Source: Sulfuricurvum sp.
Lineage (GTDB): Bacteria; Campylobacterota; Campylobacteria; Campylobacterales; Sulfurimonadaceae
Direction: 5' to 3'
Assembly: GCF_022759005.1 (NCBI RefSeq)
Contig: NZ_JAEMQA010000011.1
Location: 1-50,037 of the forward strand
DNA: 50,037 bases
The notes beneath the pieces were generated by a model. That model was not told where the DNA came from. It was given only the letters and a program-made list of their open reading frames with translations, and did no database searches. The translations under genes were made by a program, and so were the position numbers. Positions within the stretch are counted from its first letter, which is position 1. Every line of letters starts with the position of its first letter. Positions 1 to 9,027 of this stretch are shown here, one piece after another.

Positions 1-15
1 TATTTGATGTATTAA

Positions 16-657
16 TTATACTATTTTCCGCAATGCCAGAGAACACATCGCTAAGCCAAAAGCTCCCGTTACTCCTACGAAGCTTCCCTTTTCTTTGATA
101 CACGGAAGTTCAGTAGAGCAGATACAGCTGAAATCCCCTTTGAACTTTCGCTTGCGCAGTTCATTGCGGATTTTTGACGCAAACGGGTCCCCTTCGGTTT
201 TCCAGATGGAGCGCACTTCGATTTTGGTCGGATCAAGCCTCTTGGCAGAACCGACGGAAGATATAAGCTTGGGATAACATTTTTGGATGAGCGCAAGTTT
301 GGCACGCATATCGTCAATCGCATCAAGAACCAAATCATACGGTTCAAAATCGAATTCCTCGACCCATTCGGGGGTGATTTTATCGCTGATCGCAATCACT
401 TCGGGATAGTGGATTTTGAGCGCTTCCACCTTGAGCTCTCCCTCATGTTCTTCGGAGTGCATCTGGCGGTTTTGGTTGGAGAGATCATAACGGTCAAAAT
501 CGATAATCGTGATATCGTGAACACCGCTGCGATAGAGACAATCGAGACAAAAACTCCCTACTCCTCCGACACCGAGGAGGAGAATTTTCGCACTTCGGAG
601 TTTTTCAAATGCCTCGTCACCGAAAACAAGCTTGGTACGAACGTGTCTCAAAGCCAC
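16..657 (-). CDS. tcdA: ThiF/TcdA-family E1-like enzyme (tRNA threonylcarbamoyladenosine dehydratase)
   Basis: 213 aa ThiF/MoeB/HesA-type adenylating enzyme. A nucleotide-binding GVGGVG loop is at about residues 29-34, followed by a strand ending in D (IIDFDRYDLSNQNRQ) as in E1-like enzymes, and a cysteine-rich CICSTELPC segment near 180. In the TcdA family this protein uses ATP to cyclise t6A37 of tRNA to ct6A. It is shorter than E. coli TcdA (about 268 aa), which is usual for Campylobacterota. The start is a GTG that overlaps the 3' end of surE by 10 nt, so translation is probably coupled. It is last in a same-strand run with surE and the two-component genes. A sulfur-carrier-activating ThiF/MoeB role cannot be excluded, but no carrier gene is adjacent. 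Confidence 0.8.
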   Translation of the reverse strand: MALRHVRTKLVFGDEAFEKLRSAKILLLGVGGVGSFCLDCLYRSGVHDITIIDFDRYDLSNQNRQMHSEEHEGELKVEALKIHYPEVIAISDKITPEWVEEFDFEPYDLVLDAIDDMRAKLALIQKCYPKLISSVGSAKRLDPTKIEVRSIWKTEGDPFASKIRNELRKRKFKGDFSCICSTELPCIKEKGSFVGVTGAFGLAMCSLALRKIV

Positions 658-1415
658 TCTCGCAACGCTTGCATCGATTTATAGGCACTCATATCGAGCT
701 TGATCGGAGTGAGTGAGACTTTCCCTGCTTCGATTGCTTCGAAATCGCACAATGCCTTGCGGTTATCGCGCGGTTTGTATTCCAACGGATGCAATCCAAG
801 CCAATAATACTCCATACCGCGAGGGTTACGGTGCAGATGGGCATCGTTCGCATAGAACCGGTGTCCCGCATAGGTCACTTCAAATTCAAGTTCTTCTACC
901 TCATGGGGGATATTGACGTTTAGAAATTCGCGCTCATTCAAAGGGAAACTTCCATTCAAAACTTTGTCGGCAAGGTGACGAATCGCCCGCTTTGCCAAGG
1001 TAAAATCACCGATAGGCTGAGTAAAATCCATCACCTGAGAGATAGCGATAGCGGGGACACCGTGCAATACCGCTTCCATCGCCGCTGCCGCCGTCCCTGA
1101 GTAGGTGATGTCTTCACCCATGTTGGAACCTTTGTTGATCCCGCTAATGAGCAAGTCAGGCTTAGAATCCTCAAACATCGAATGTAGTGCCAAATAGACA
1201 CAATCGCTCGGCGTCCCGTCATCGAGTTTATAAAAATCGTCTCCGACACTGATAAAACTGAGCGGTCGCGTCAATGTCAACGAGTGTCCGCACGCCGATT
1301 TTTCAGTTGATGGGGCAACAACGGTAATTTGTCCCAACCCTTCTAATGCTTCTACGAGTGCTAACAAACCGGCTGATTCGTATCCATCATCGTTTGTAAT
1401 CAAAATTTTTTTCAT
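648..1415 (-). CDS. surE: 5'/3'-nucleotidase SurE
   Basis: 255 aa, normal length for SurE. The N-terminal TNDDG motif (residues 7-11, metal-binding aspartates) and the later SGINKGSNMGEDITYSGT block (metal-binding Asn and phosphate-binding loop) are both present. SurE enzymes dephosphorylate nucleoside 5'- and 3'-monophosphates with a divalent metal in the cytoplasm. The ATG directly abuts the stop codon of the upstream histidine kinase gene, and the 3' end overlaps tcdA, so it sits inside a tight minus-strand transcription unit. Confidence 0.95.
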   Translation of the reverse strand: MKKILITNDDGYESAGLLALVEALEGLGQITVVAPSTEKSACGHSLTLTRPLSFISVGDDFYKLDDGTPSDCVYLALHSMFEDSKPDLLISGINKGSNMGEDITYSGTAAAAMEAVLHGVPAIAISQVMDFTQPIGDFTLAKRAIRHLADKVLNGSFPLNEREFLNVNIPHEVEELEFEVTYAGHRFYANDAHLHRNPRGMEYYWLGLHPLEYKPRDNRKALCDFEAIEAGKVSLTPIKLDMSAYKSMQALREWL

Positions 1416-2714
1416 CTATTTCCTTTTGGACTTGACTGGTACACAAATAAAACAGTTAATATTGTCACGTCGCTCATACGCCAAAACATAATTATGTGCT
1501 TTCAAAATCGCATCGACTATGTAAAGTCCCAATCCAAAACTGTCTTTTGTCGGATGTTCTTTGGTGAAAGGTTCAATATAAAAGTTCAAAGGTTTTTTAA
1601 GAGGTTCGCCCTCATTGGCAAAAATAATCTCTTCCCCTTCCATCCATATTTTCATCTTTTTTTCGGGAGAATATTTGATCGCATTATCGATCAAATTTTT
1701 AACTGCCGTCACAAATAACCGATAATCAACCTCGATTTTGACCGACGTATCGATCGAATGCTCGATCGCATCGTATTCCACCATAGCCATATCGATCGCA
1801 CCGTCAATAATATCGACAAGACGGTACTCTTTTTTCTCAAGATACTGATTGCCGGAGGTGATCTCTTCGATGAGAGCGAATTCGCCGATCAGCGATTCAA
1901 GCCGCTCAAAAATCCCCTCAAAGCGCCCCCGCTGCTTTTCATCGCTGAGCATGGTCGTGACAATCCGCCCTTTAGCGATCGGAGTTTTGAGCTCGTGCAT
2001 AATATTACGCAAAAAGAGGGTGCGAGATTCGATCAACGAGCGGATTTTATTTTGGGTCGATTCGAGTTCGTTGGCGATCAAAGCGATCTCATCATTGCCG
2101 TCAATACCGAAACGTACCCCCATGTCCCCTTCGCCGAAACAGGCAATTTGTTTACGCAGTCTGCGAAGCGGATGAAGCCGATAAATAATCAACGCAAAGG
2201 CGATACTCAAGATGCCGATGAGCGTTGCATATGCAGACAACAAATTCACCGGATGATAGGGAGCGAGATTGCGGTCCAATAACAAAATCGTGCGACGAGA
2301 AGATTCCACCCAAAAATAGATATGATCTTGATATTCGATCATTGACGTAATAATCTGCTGCGGCGAATGCATCTCAAACGACGCTTCCGGAAGGGAGTAC
2401 TGAGAGACTGCTTCTTCGGCGCTTGCATCACTTTTGAGTACTTTCCCTTGACGTATTACCTTGGTATACGCACCTTCTTGATTAATCTCTTCCAAATCGT
2501 AAAAAGCCAAATTGGCTTCAAACACAGGTTGTGAAATTTGTTTGTTGATGTAGGAGTGATAAATCTGACTGATCAGCGCGTGCTTGGCAAAAATACTGTC
2601 AATATGCTTGGTACGGTTATTCTCATAGAGCTGATAAAACGTGAAGCTCACACTCGCGACCGAAACCGCAAATGCAAACATGACCGTTGCTAATACTGCG
2701 TTATTTTTTACCAT
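1416..2714 (-). CDS. Sensor histidine kinase, ArsS-like
   Basis: 432 aa membrane sensor kinase. One transmembrane segment at about 7-27, a periplasmic sensor region to about 155, a second membrane segment at about 160-178, then a HAMP-like linker. The H-box is IMHELKTP with the phospho-acceptor His at 240, followed by an N-box (NLIDNAIKYSP) and a G-box (FGLGLYIV). The H-box context LRNIMHELKTPIAKGR resembles the acid-responsive ArsS kinase of Helicobacter pylori; that is family similarity and not proof of the stimulus. It overlaps the response regulator stop by 1 nt (TAATG), so the two form an operon. The signal is unknown; the position just downstream of feoB leaves an envelope or metal signal possible. 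Confidence 0.9.
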   Translation of the reverse strand: MVKNNAVLATVMFAFAVSVASVSFTFYQLYENNRTKHIDSIFAKHALISQIYHSYINKQISQPVFEANLAFYDLEEINQEGAYTKVIRQGKVLKSDASAEEAVSQYSLPEASFEMHSPQQIITSMIEYQDHIYFWVESSRRTILLLDRNLAPYHPVNLLSAYATLIGILSIAFALIIYRLHPLRRLRKQIACFGEGDMGVRFGIDGNDEIALIANELESTQNKIRSLIESRTLFLRNIMHELKTPIAKGRIVTTMLSDEKQRGRFEGIFERLESLIGEFALIEEITSGNQYLEKKEYRLVDIIDGAIDMAMVEYDAIEHSIDTSVKIEVDYRLFVTAVKNLIDNAIKYSPEKKMKIWMEGEEIIFANEGEPLKKPLNFYIEPFTKEHPTKDSFGLGLYIVDAILKAHNYVLAYERRDNINCFICVPVKSKRK

Positions 2715-3376
2715 TATTTTAGGAGTTTATAGCCGATACCGCGAATTGACTCAATGAGAGATTTATCTCCGAGTTTATTACGGATTCGCCCCATCATCAC
2801 ATCGATGCTTTTATTTGAGGAATCTTCATTGATCGCGGAGACGTTATGGATGAGATCCTCTCGCGAAACCACCATCCCCTGTTTTTTAATCATGTGCGCC
2901 AAGATACCGTATTCGGCATTGGTGAGTTCCAACGGACGGTTTTTGTAGCTGATTTGCATCGCGGATTCGTTGAGTTTAAAATCGCATGCGCTCTCAGATG
3001 CGGCAATCGAAGCGGCATCGTATCGGCGTAGAACCGAATGGATGCGAGAAACCAGTTCGCGCGGATCATACGGTTTTGGGAGATAATCATCGGCACCGAG
3101 TTCGAGAGCGTTGATCTTGTCAGTCACGTCCGAACGGGCTGATGAGATAATAATCGGGATATTCTGACGCGCGCGAATCGCTTCACACACTTCCAAACCG
3201 TCCATTCCCGGTAGCGTCAGATCCAAAATGACCGCATCAAACTGCTCAAGTTTGAGGATACTGAGCGCTTTGAACGGATCGTCTTCCGTCGTCACTTTGA
3301 ATTCGTACTGTTCCAAAAACTCGGTGAGGATCTCGGCAAGCTCGAGATCATCTTCAATCATTAATATTTTATTCAT
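2714..3376 (-). CDS. OmpR-family response regulator
   Basis: 220 aa from the ATG at 3376, chosen because MNKILMIEDD places the acidic pair at residues 9-10 as in all receiver domains; a longer reading adds six non-conserved residues. The phospho-acceptor is Asp52 (ILDLTLPGMDG) and the conserved Lys lies in LPKPYDP near 102. The C-terminal winged-helix DNA-binding domain ends in ESIRGIGYKLLK, typical of OmpR/PhoB proteins. It is the cognate partner of the overlapping kinase gene. It starts 35 nt downstream of feoB, so it may be partly co-transcribed with the iron genes or have its own weak promoter. Confidence 0.93.
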   Translation of the reverse strand: MNKILMIEDDLELAEILTEFLEQYEFKVTTEDDPFKALSILKLEQFDAVILDLTLPGMDGLEVCEAIRARQNIPIIISSARSDVTDKINALELGADDYLPKPYDPRELVSRIHSVLRRYDAASIAASESACDFKLNESAMQISYKNRPLELTNAEYGILAHMIKKQGMVVSREDLIHNVSAINEDSSNKSIDVMMGRIRNKLGDKSLIESIRGIGYKLLK

Positions 3377-3411
3377 GCCGTTATTGTAACGCACAGAGGG
3401 TTAATGATTTC

Positions 3412-5526
3412 CTAACCTATCCACAATACCGCATGATACGCTAGAAACGCCAATGTATATGCCACAATCGAAGTAAAGACGAACAAATATCCGAAGTATT
3501 TGATTCCGCCCGCTTCTCGGGTAAAAACAACCGAAGCAGCCAAGCACGGCAGATAGGTCATGATGACAACCACAAACGCCACTGCAGAGGCAAACGGTAT
3601 CTGAGAGCTAATGGTAGCGATCAGTGAATGATCTTCCTCTGTCGCATCACTTCCGAGTGAGTACAATACCCCCATTGTCGAAACAACAACCTCTTTGGCT
3701 GCCAATCCCGTCTGCAACGCTACCGCCATTTTCCAGTCAAAGCCCAACGGTGCGAAAACCGGTTCGATCGCATGACCGATATGTCCTAAAAAGCTCTGCT
3801 CCAACTGCGCTTCTGCCAATTGATTTTTAAGCGATTTTTTAGCATCTTCCGATGCTGCGGCTTCGATCTTCGTTCCATAGAGTTTGTCTAAAGACGCATC
3901 TTTTGGATAGGTGCTGAGAAACCATACCAGCAACGATGCGGCAGCGATAAATGTCCCCGCTTTTTTGAGGTACATCATTGTCTTGGTCACTACCGTGTGC
4001 CAAATTAATTTGACGGAAGGGAGACGGTATTTTGGCATCTCCATGACAAACGGCTCATCAGAACCTTTAAATGCCGTCATTTTCAACACTTTTGCCGCTA
4101 CCAAACCGATCATTGCACCGAGGATATAGATTCCAAACAGCACATTTCCCGCCATCTCGGGACCGAAAAATGCCCCGGTAAAAAGAACATAGACCGGAAG
4201 ACGTGCCCCGCAGCTCATAAATCCTATGACAAACAATGTCAAAAGACGGTCGCGGTCATTTTTCAAAATACGTGCCGACATGTAGGCAGGGATAGAGCAT
4301 CCGAACCCGGTTACCAGCGGAATGAACGACTGTCCGTGAAGCCCGAATTTATGGAAAAACCCATCCAATAAAAACGCGACGCGCGACATATACCCCGTCG
4401 ATTCAAGCAACGCGATACCGACGAACAAAATCACAATGTTCGGAACAAAAAGGACAACCGCACCGACCCCGCTGATTACCCCGTCTACGACCAAAGAGCG
4501 TATCTCTTCATTACTAATCGTTGAACCAACCAACGCACCGAACCATCCGAAAAAGGTATCGATCCAATCCATCGGAATCGAACCGATCTCAAAAGTGAGC
4601 TGAAATAATCCCCACATTAAAAACAAGAAAATAGGAATTCCTGCAATCGGATGGATCAGAACGCTATCGATTTTTTCGGTCGTTGTTTTCGCGTGAAGCA
4701 TTTTCGGCTTCACTTTCACCGCTTCGGCGATGATCCCCCGATTGTAGGAGAGGTACTCTTCGGCCAAGGCCTCTTTCATATCATCGGTATCGTGATGGAG
4801 CAAAACATGACGATCCGCTTCGATCAACATCGGCTGCAATTCGGTCCAAATCGGGTTATCATGCAATACTCGATACGTTTTTTTCTCTTTCTGAAGCAAA
4901 TTGATGGCGATGTTACGATTAGAGATCGAAGCTTTGAATTTATGGCGATCCAAATATTCGCTGATCAGCTTGATCTCCTCCTCGAGTGCTTCACTAAACA
5001 CCAATTTTTGTTCTTGGAACGGTGTCTCATATACATTTATCACGGAGCGCATCAATTCATCCAACCCAGTTTTTGCCGCTGCAGAAACCCGAATACACGG
5101 GATCCCCAAGAGTTGCGATAGATAGGGAGCATTAATCTCGATCCCCTCTTTGTCCGCTTCATCGGACATATTGAGTGCGATCACCATTTTTTTGCTCATC
5201 GTCATCAATTCTGCACTCAATTGGAGGTTTTTCTCCATATTCGTTGAATCGACGACATTGATGATCAAATCATACTCTTCATGACACAAATAATCGTGTG
5301 TCACCCGCTCTTCGATCGAATAATCGGTAAAAGCATATGTTCCGGGCAAATCGACGACACTAAATTCGTATCCGCCGTATTCAAACGTCACGACGGTTTT
5401 TTCAACCGTTACCCCCGTGAAATTTCCGACATGCAGCCGCGCATTGCCGATCGAGTTGATCAACATACTTTTTCCGACGTTCGGCTGTCCGACAAGGGCT
5501 ACGGTTATTTTTTTGTTAGCGGACAT
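3412..5526 (-). CDS. feoB: Ferrous iron transporter B
   Basis: 704 aa inner-membrane Fe2+ transporter. The N-terminal G domain has G1 GQPNVGKS (residues 13-20), G3 DLPGTYAF and a G4-like NMSDEAD in place of NKxD; two Gate-type hydrophobic repeats follow (IPAYMSARILKNDRDR and the later PCLAASVVFTREAGG). The ATG at 5526 is preferred over the in-frame GTG at 5529 because a GAGG Shine-Dalgarno lies 6 nt upstream of it. It overlaps feoA by 11 nt. With feoA and the upstream porin it forms an iron-uptake unit under Fur-like sites at about 7.0 kb. No FeoC gene is visible. Confidence 0.97.
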   Translation of the reverse strand: MSANKKITVALVGQPNVGKSMLINSIGNARLHVGNFTGVTVEKTVVTFEYGGYEFSVVDLPGTYAFTDYSIEERVTHDYLCHEEYDLIINVVDSTNMEKNLQLSAELMTMSKKMVIALNMSDEADKEGIEINAPYLSQLLGIPCIRVSAAAKTGLDELMRSVINVYETPFQEQKLVFSEALEEEIKLISEYLDRHKFKASISNRNIAINLLQKEKKTYRVLHDNPIWTELQPMLIEADRHVLLHHDTDDMKEALAEEYLSYNRGIIAEAVKVKPKMLHAKTTTEKIDSVLIHPIAGIPIFLFLMWGLFQLTFEIGSIPMDWIDTFFGWFGALVGSTISNEEIRSLVVDGVISGVGAVVLFVPNIVILFVGIALLESTGYMSRVAFLLDGFFHKFGLHGQSFIPLVTGFGCSIPAYMSARILKNDRDRLLTLFVIGFMSCGARLPVYVLFTGAFFGPEMAGNVLFGIYILGAMIGLVAAKVLKMTAFKGSDEPFVMEMPKYRLPSVKLIWHTVVTKTMMYLKKAGTFIAAASLLVWFLSTYPKDASLDKLYGTKIEAAASEDAKKSLKNQLAEAQLEQSFLGHIGHAIEPVFAPLGFDWKMAVALQTGLAAKEVVVSTMGVLYSLGSDATEEDHSLIATISSQIPFASAVAFVVVIMTYLPCLAASVVFTREAGGIKYFGYLFVFTSIVAYTLAFLAYHAVLWIG

Positions 5527-5755
5527 CACACACCTCGATTAGCTCTGCTTCTTCACGGCGAAGAGCAATATTAACACTCCCGATTTTTATCTCAAACGTA
5601 CTTTTAGTAAGACCGCATTCGAGGATGACAATCTCAGCACCTTTCATCAATCCAAACGAAATAAGCCTTTGTTTTAACGCGCCAGTAGCATTGATCTTTG
5701 CAACCGTTGCATGCTCTCCCTTGGTGCATGCACTTAAAAGCGTCATCGTTTTCAT
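5516..5755 (-). CDS. feoA: FeoA-family protein
   Basis: 79 aa SH3-like FeoA domain. It shows the family pattern of an N-terminal strand (LLSACTKGEHATVAKI), a central RLISFGLMKGAEIVI segment and the ending IALRREEAELIEV. FeoA proteins are small cytoplasmic accessory factors for FeoB. The gene starts 8 nt after the end of the porin gene and overlaps feoB, so all three are probably one transcript. Confidence 0.93.
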   Translation of the reverse strand: MKTMTLLSACTKGEHATVAKINATGALKQRLISFGLMKGAEIVILECGLTKSTFEIKIGSVNIALRREEAELIEVCDVR

Positions 5756-5763
5756 AGTAATCC

Positions 5764-6971
5764 TTAGAAGTTATAGCTCAAACGAACCAAAAAGCGGTCA
5801 TATCCACCATCGTATGGGATGTTGCTTCCATCCGGTGACGTATTCGCGATATTTTTATTTTTATCATCAATCATGGCATAGCTCATTTTGGCGGTGAGTG
5901 CTTCATTGATAGCGTAGGCTGCAATCAGATCGGTCTCTCGAACCTTAATATCCATCGGTGCACTTTTAAAATTTCCGTACCGTACGCTCAAAGTAGCCCC
6001 TTCAATTCCTGCATCCGCCATATCAATCGATGCGTTTAATTGATATGCTCGTGCATCCTCCATACCATTAATCGTCATCTCTTCCATGGATGTGTAATAC
6101 GGCCCTCCCCCAAATCCGATAGAGACCGCTTTTCCACTGTCATTGGTTGCTTTGTTGTATGCAGCACCGAAAGTTACCATTCCAATACTGAGATTTACAT
6201 TTGTTCCATACACATTGCCATCAATATTGCTTGCATAGAGTTCGTTAAAACGGCCATATTGTCCTGAGAACTCGACTCCCATTCCCTCATTGATAGCCAA
6301 AGAGTAGGTCGCATCTCCGTAAAAAACATTTGTCATGTTGTCAATTTCGTAATACCATCTTGCAATGCCAGATTTTCAATACTCTCATTAGTCACACCAA
6401 AAAGCGATGATCCATTACTGTTTCCCCTGTTGAGTCTTTTAAATTCAGATATGTCATCACCAGAATCATAACCGGCCCAACGTTTGATGCAACCGCCGAT
6501 CAATGTCGTTTTATCAATTCCGCTGTAAGTCGCGATGGCCGCTTCGAATGTATTGGGATGCATACGGATGTCATCCGTATTGGCTAAAGGGGTGTCGATC
6601 AACTGCCGCCCGATACGTAAACTGAAATCATTTCCACTGTAATCGATATACGCTTCACCGACATATACATACGATTTTGCATTATTGGACAAAACGTCCA
6701 TATTTGCATTATCGCCATCCCCCGTTGCAAATCCGATTTTTTGACTAATATAAGAACCGATTCCTACTTTCAACCCGTTCCAATCGCCACTTTCGTATTT
6801 GAAAATACCACCCAATGATGTCGTATAAGTATCGGTATCGACCGCATTGTCTTGATCCACATATGCCGCACGAAGTTGTCCGCTCACTTTTCCACTCTTG
6901 AATGCATCGTCAATACCGCTTGCACTCAATACGACAACTGCAGCCATGCTCAGAACTATTACTTTTTTCAT
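5764..6971 (-). pseudogene. OprD-type outer-membrane porin, interrupted by a frameshift
   Basis: Two reading frames (6971-6333 and 6336-5764) together encode one porin of about 402 aa. The first has a signal peptide (MKKVIVLSMAAVVVLSAS) and the OprD-like segment RIGRQLIDTPLANTDDIRMH; the second ends in the outer-membrane signature LVRLSYNF. On the minus strand, the reading after IENLALQ goes out of frame at about 6358-6359. Restoring one base gives LQ-x-WYYEIDNMTNVFYGD, which joins the frames without a gap. There is no homopolymer at the break. An RBS (AGAGGG) and two Fur-box-like sites lie upstream and feoAB downstream, so an iron-related uptake role is inferred. It could be a true mutation or a sequencing or assembly error; the rest of both frames looks intact, which favours a recent event. 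Confidence 0.88.
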
Positions 6972-6993
6972 TGTTTTCCCTCTTTACATGTTA

Positions 6994-7012
6994 CAGAATG
7001 ATATTCATTATC
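6994..7012. promoter_or_regulatory. Fur-box-like site 1
   Basis: CAGAATGATATTCATTATC matches 16 of 19 positions of the classical Fur consensus GATAATGATAATCATTATC. It lies 23 nt upstream of the porin ATG, overlapping the expected promoter of the porin-feoA-feoB unit, where a repressor would block transcription. Confidence 0.78.
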
Positions 7013-7028
7013 AACTTATACTATTCTT

Positions 7029-7047
7029 AATAATGATAACCCTTTTC
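7029..7047. promoter_or_regulatory. Fur-box-like site 2
   Basis: AATAATGATAACCCTTTTC matches 15 of 19 Fur consensus positions. It sits 16 nt from site 1 in the divergent region between the porin and pssA, so it may extend Fur binding or affect pssA, whose -10 (TATAAT, 7074-7079) is 26 nt away. Confidence 0.55.
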
Positions 7048-7111
7048 AATTATGTCATTTTTTCTGCTTTAGCTATAATTTCAAACCAAATAATACACCA
7101 ATAGGACTTTT

Positions 7112-7660
7112 ATGCAATTTCTCTGGCGTTCTACCAGTCACTTCAACCTTGCTAATCTCATTACGATGGCCAATATCACCTGCGGTCTTTTAGCTACTTA
7201 CAGTATTACTCAAAATCATTTTGTTATCGCTGCGGCACTAGCGTGGGCAGGGGGAGCATTCGATATTTTTGACGGAAAAGTTGCTCGTAAATACAATCTC
7301 TCTAACGAATTCGGCGTTCAGCTCGACTCCTTCGCCGATTTCTTGAGCTTCGTCCTCGTACCAACCTTTTTTATTTTCCAAGGGGTCTACTCACAGCTTT
7401 CAGGGGTATTATTGATCGTCGCATCAATGATTTCGATCTATTACGTCATCAGCGGGCTTCGCCGTCTGATTCAGTTCAACATCAACACCGATGCGGGAGA
7501 AGTAGCGAAGTTTTTTACAGGGGTACCGACACCCCTTGGAGCGATATTCTTGTGGATCGTGTGGCTCGGATCAGCTTATATCGGAGTTTATGCCGTGATG
7601 ATTTTGATGGTTGTCATCGGTGCATTGTTGAATTCAAAGGTGAAAATTCCGCACTTATAA
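7112..7660 (+). CDS. pssA: CDP-diacylglycerol--serine O-phosphatidyltransferase
   Basis: 182 aa integral membrane protein with the complete CDP-alcohol phosphatidyltransferase signature DG-x2-AR-x8-G-x3-D-x3-D, here running from DGKVAR to DSFAD, preceded by the PssA-type start NLITMANITCGLLA. It makes phosphatidylserine from CDP-diacylglycerol and L-serine, the first committed step to phosphatidylethanolamine. Several hydrophobic helices follow the motif. An AGGAC RBS precedes the ATG and a -10 TATAAT lies at 7074-7079. It diverges from the porin gene and its last bases overlap the convergent rmuC stop. No phosphatidylserine decarboxylase gene is in the window. Confidence 0.95.
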   Translation: MQFLWRSTSHFNLANLITMANITCGLLATYSITQNHFVIAAALAWAGGAFDIFDGKVARKYNLSNEFGVQLDSFADFLSFVLVPTFFIFQGVYSQLSGVLLIVASMISIYYVISGLRRLIQFNINTDAGEVAKFFTGVPTPLGAIFLWIVWLGSAYIGVYAVMILMVVIGALLNSKVKIPHL

Positions 7661-8965
7661 CAGTGTTTCGTCCTCGTCTGCTTCCGTGAGGGATGAGGGC
7701 AACATCTTCTTCGGCTTCAATCCCAATTTTCGCATCGACTCGACACGGCGAATCAAATTCCCTTTTCCGGTGGAGAGTTTGTTCATCGCCCCCTCATAAC
7801 TTTTCTGCGTCCGTCCGATTTGTTCGCCGATTTTTTCCATATCTTCGACAAACGCCACCAGTTTCTCATACAACGCTTCGGCCGATTCAGCAATCGCTTT
7901 GGCATTGCGTTCTTGGTACTCGCTTCGCCAAATATGCTCGATGGTGCGAAGAGTCACGAGAAGTGTGGAAGGAGAGACGACGACAATGTTTTGCTCGTAT
8001 GCTGTTTTAAAGAAAGTATTATCCTGCTCCAGTGCGAGGAGAAATGCCCCCTCGATCGGCATAAAAAGGAGGACAAAATCGAGCGTTCGAATTCCGCTGA
8101 GCTGTTCGTAGCGTTTATTACTGAGCCCTTTGATATGAGAGTGAATGGAGAAGAGGTGTTGTTTGAGGGCGTGAGAACGCTCCTCTTCATTTTCGGCACG
8201 GATAAATGCATCGTACGCAACGAGAGAAACTTTGGAATCGATAATGATGTCTTTGTTCTGCGGCAGATGAACGATAACATCGGGACGGAATTTTTTTCCC
8301 TCCTCATCACTCAGAGTGCTTTGGATCTCATACTCATGCCCCTCTCGCAATCCTGATTCTTCGAGGATACGCTCTAGGACGATTTCCCCCCAGCTCCCCT
8401 GGGTTTTGTTCTCCCCCTTCAGGGCTTGGGTGAGATTAATCGCATCTTGGCTGAGCCGTTCATTGAGGGTTTTGAGACGGAGGATTTCATCCTTGATGCT
8501 TTGGCGCTCTTTAGCATCGTGGATAAACTGCTCTTTGCTCTGGGTCGCGAACTGCGCAATCTGTTCACGAAACGGTTTGAGGAGCAAATCAAGCCCTTTG
8601 GTATGCGCTTCATCAAACGTTTTTGCTTTTTGCTCGAAAATCTGTGCCGCCAGTTGTTCAAACTGCACTTTCATCTGCCCTTTGGCTTCGTCTAAAAGGC
8701 GAATTTTCTCTTCGAAACTTCGTGAGGACTCCTCGTGGCGGGTATGGAGTACCGCGTAATCGCGTTCCAACGCGTGATACTCTTTTTCAGTGGTATCAAG
8801 CTGAGTTTGAAGTCTTGCTTTGAGGGTTTGCTCCTGCGCATAGAGCTCTTGGAGTTGAAGTGCGCGCGTTTCGAGGAGCGCGTAGTGTTGGCGGGATTGG
8901 TTCCACATCCATCCGAGTGTTCCGGCGGCGGCAAAGGCTATTATGGTCGTTATTTCGTATATCAT
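7655..8965 (-). CDS. rmuC: DNA recombination protein RmuC
   Basis: 436 aa. An N-terminal membrane-anchor helix (residues about 1-20) is followed by a long coiled coil (about 25-165), then the RmuC domain with GSWGEIVLERILEESGLREGHEYEIQ-type sequence and a nuclease-like core (KFRPDVIVHLPQNKDIIIDSKVSL). RmuC proteins limit inverted-repeat recombination; the core resembles a PD-(D/E)XK fold. A TATAAT at 8973-8978 lies only 7 nt before the ATG and there is no Shine-Dalgarno, so the mRNA may be leaderless. The gene converges on pssA with a 6 nt overlap. Confidence 0.93.
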   Translation of the reverse strand: MIYEITTIIAFAAAGTLGWMWNQSRQHYALLETRALQLQELYAQEQTLKARLQTQLDTTEKEYHALERDYAVLHTRHEESSRSFEEKIRLLDEAKGQMKVQFEQLAAQIFEQKAKTFDEAHTKGLDLLLKPFREQIAQFATQSKEQFIHDAKERQSIKDEILRLKTLNERLSQDAINLTQALKGENKTQGSWGEIVLERILEESGLREGHEYEIQSTLSDEEGKKFRPDVIVHLPQNKDIIIDSKVSLVAYDAFIRAENEEERSHALKQHLFSIHSHIKGLSNKRYEQLSGIRTLDFVLLFMPIEGAFLLALEQDNTFFKTAYEQNIVVVSPSTLLVTLRTIEHIWRSEYQERNAKAIAESAEALYEKLVAFVEDMEKIGEQIGRTQKSYEGAMNKLSTGKGNLIRRVESMRKLGLKPKKMLPSSLTEADEDETLL

Positions 8966-9027
8966 GGAAGAGATTATAGCCCATTGCGGCTAAGAGGTTA
9001 AAAAGATGTCATTTTGTAAGATACGGC

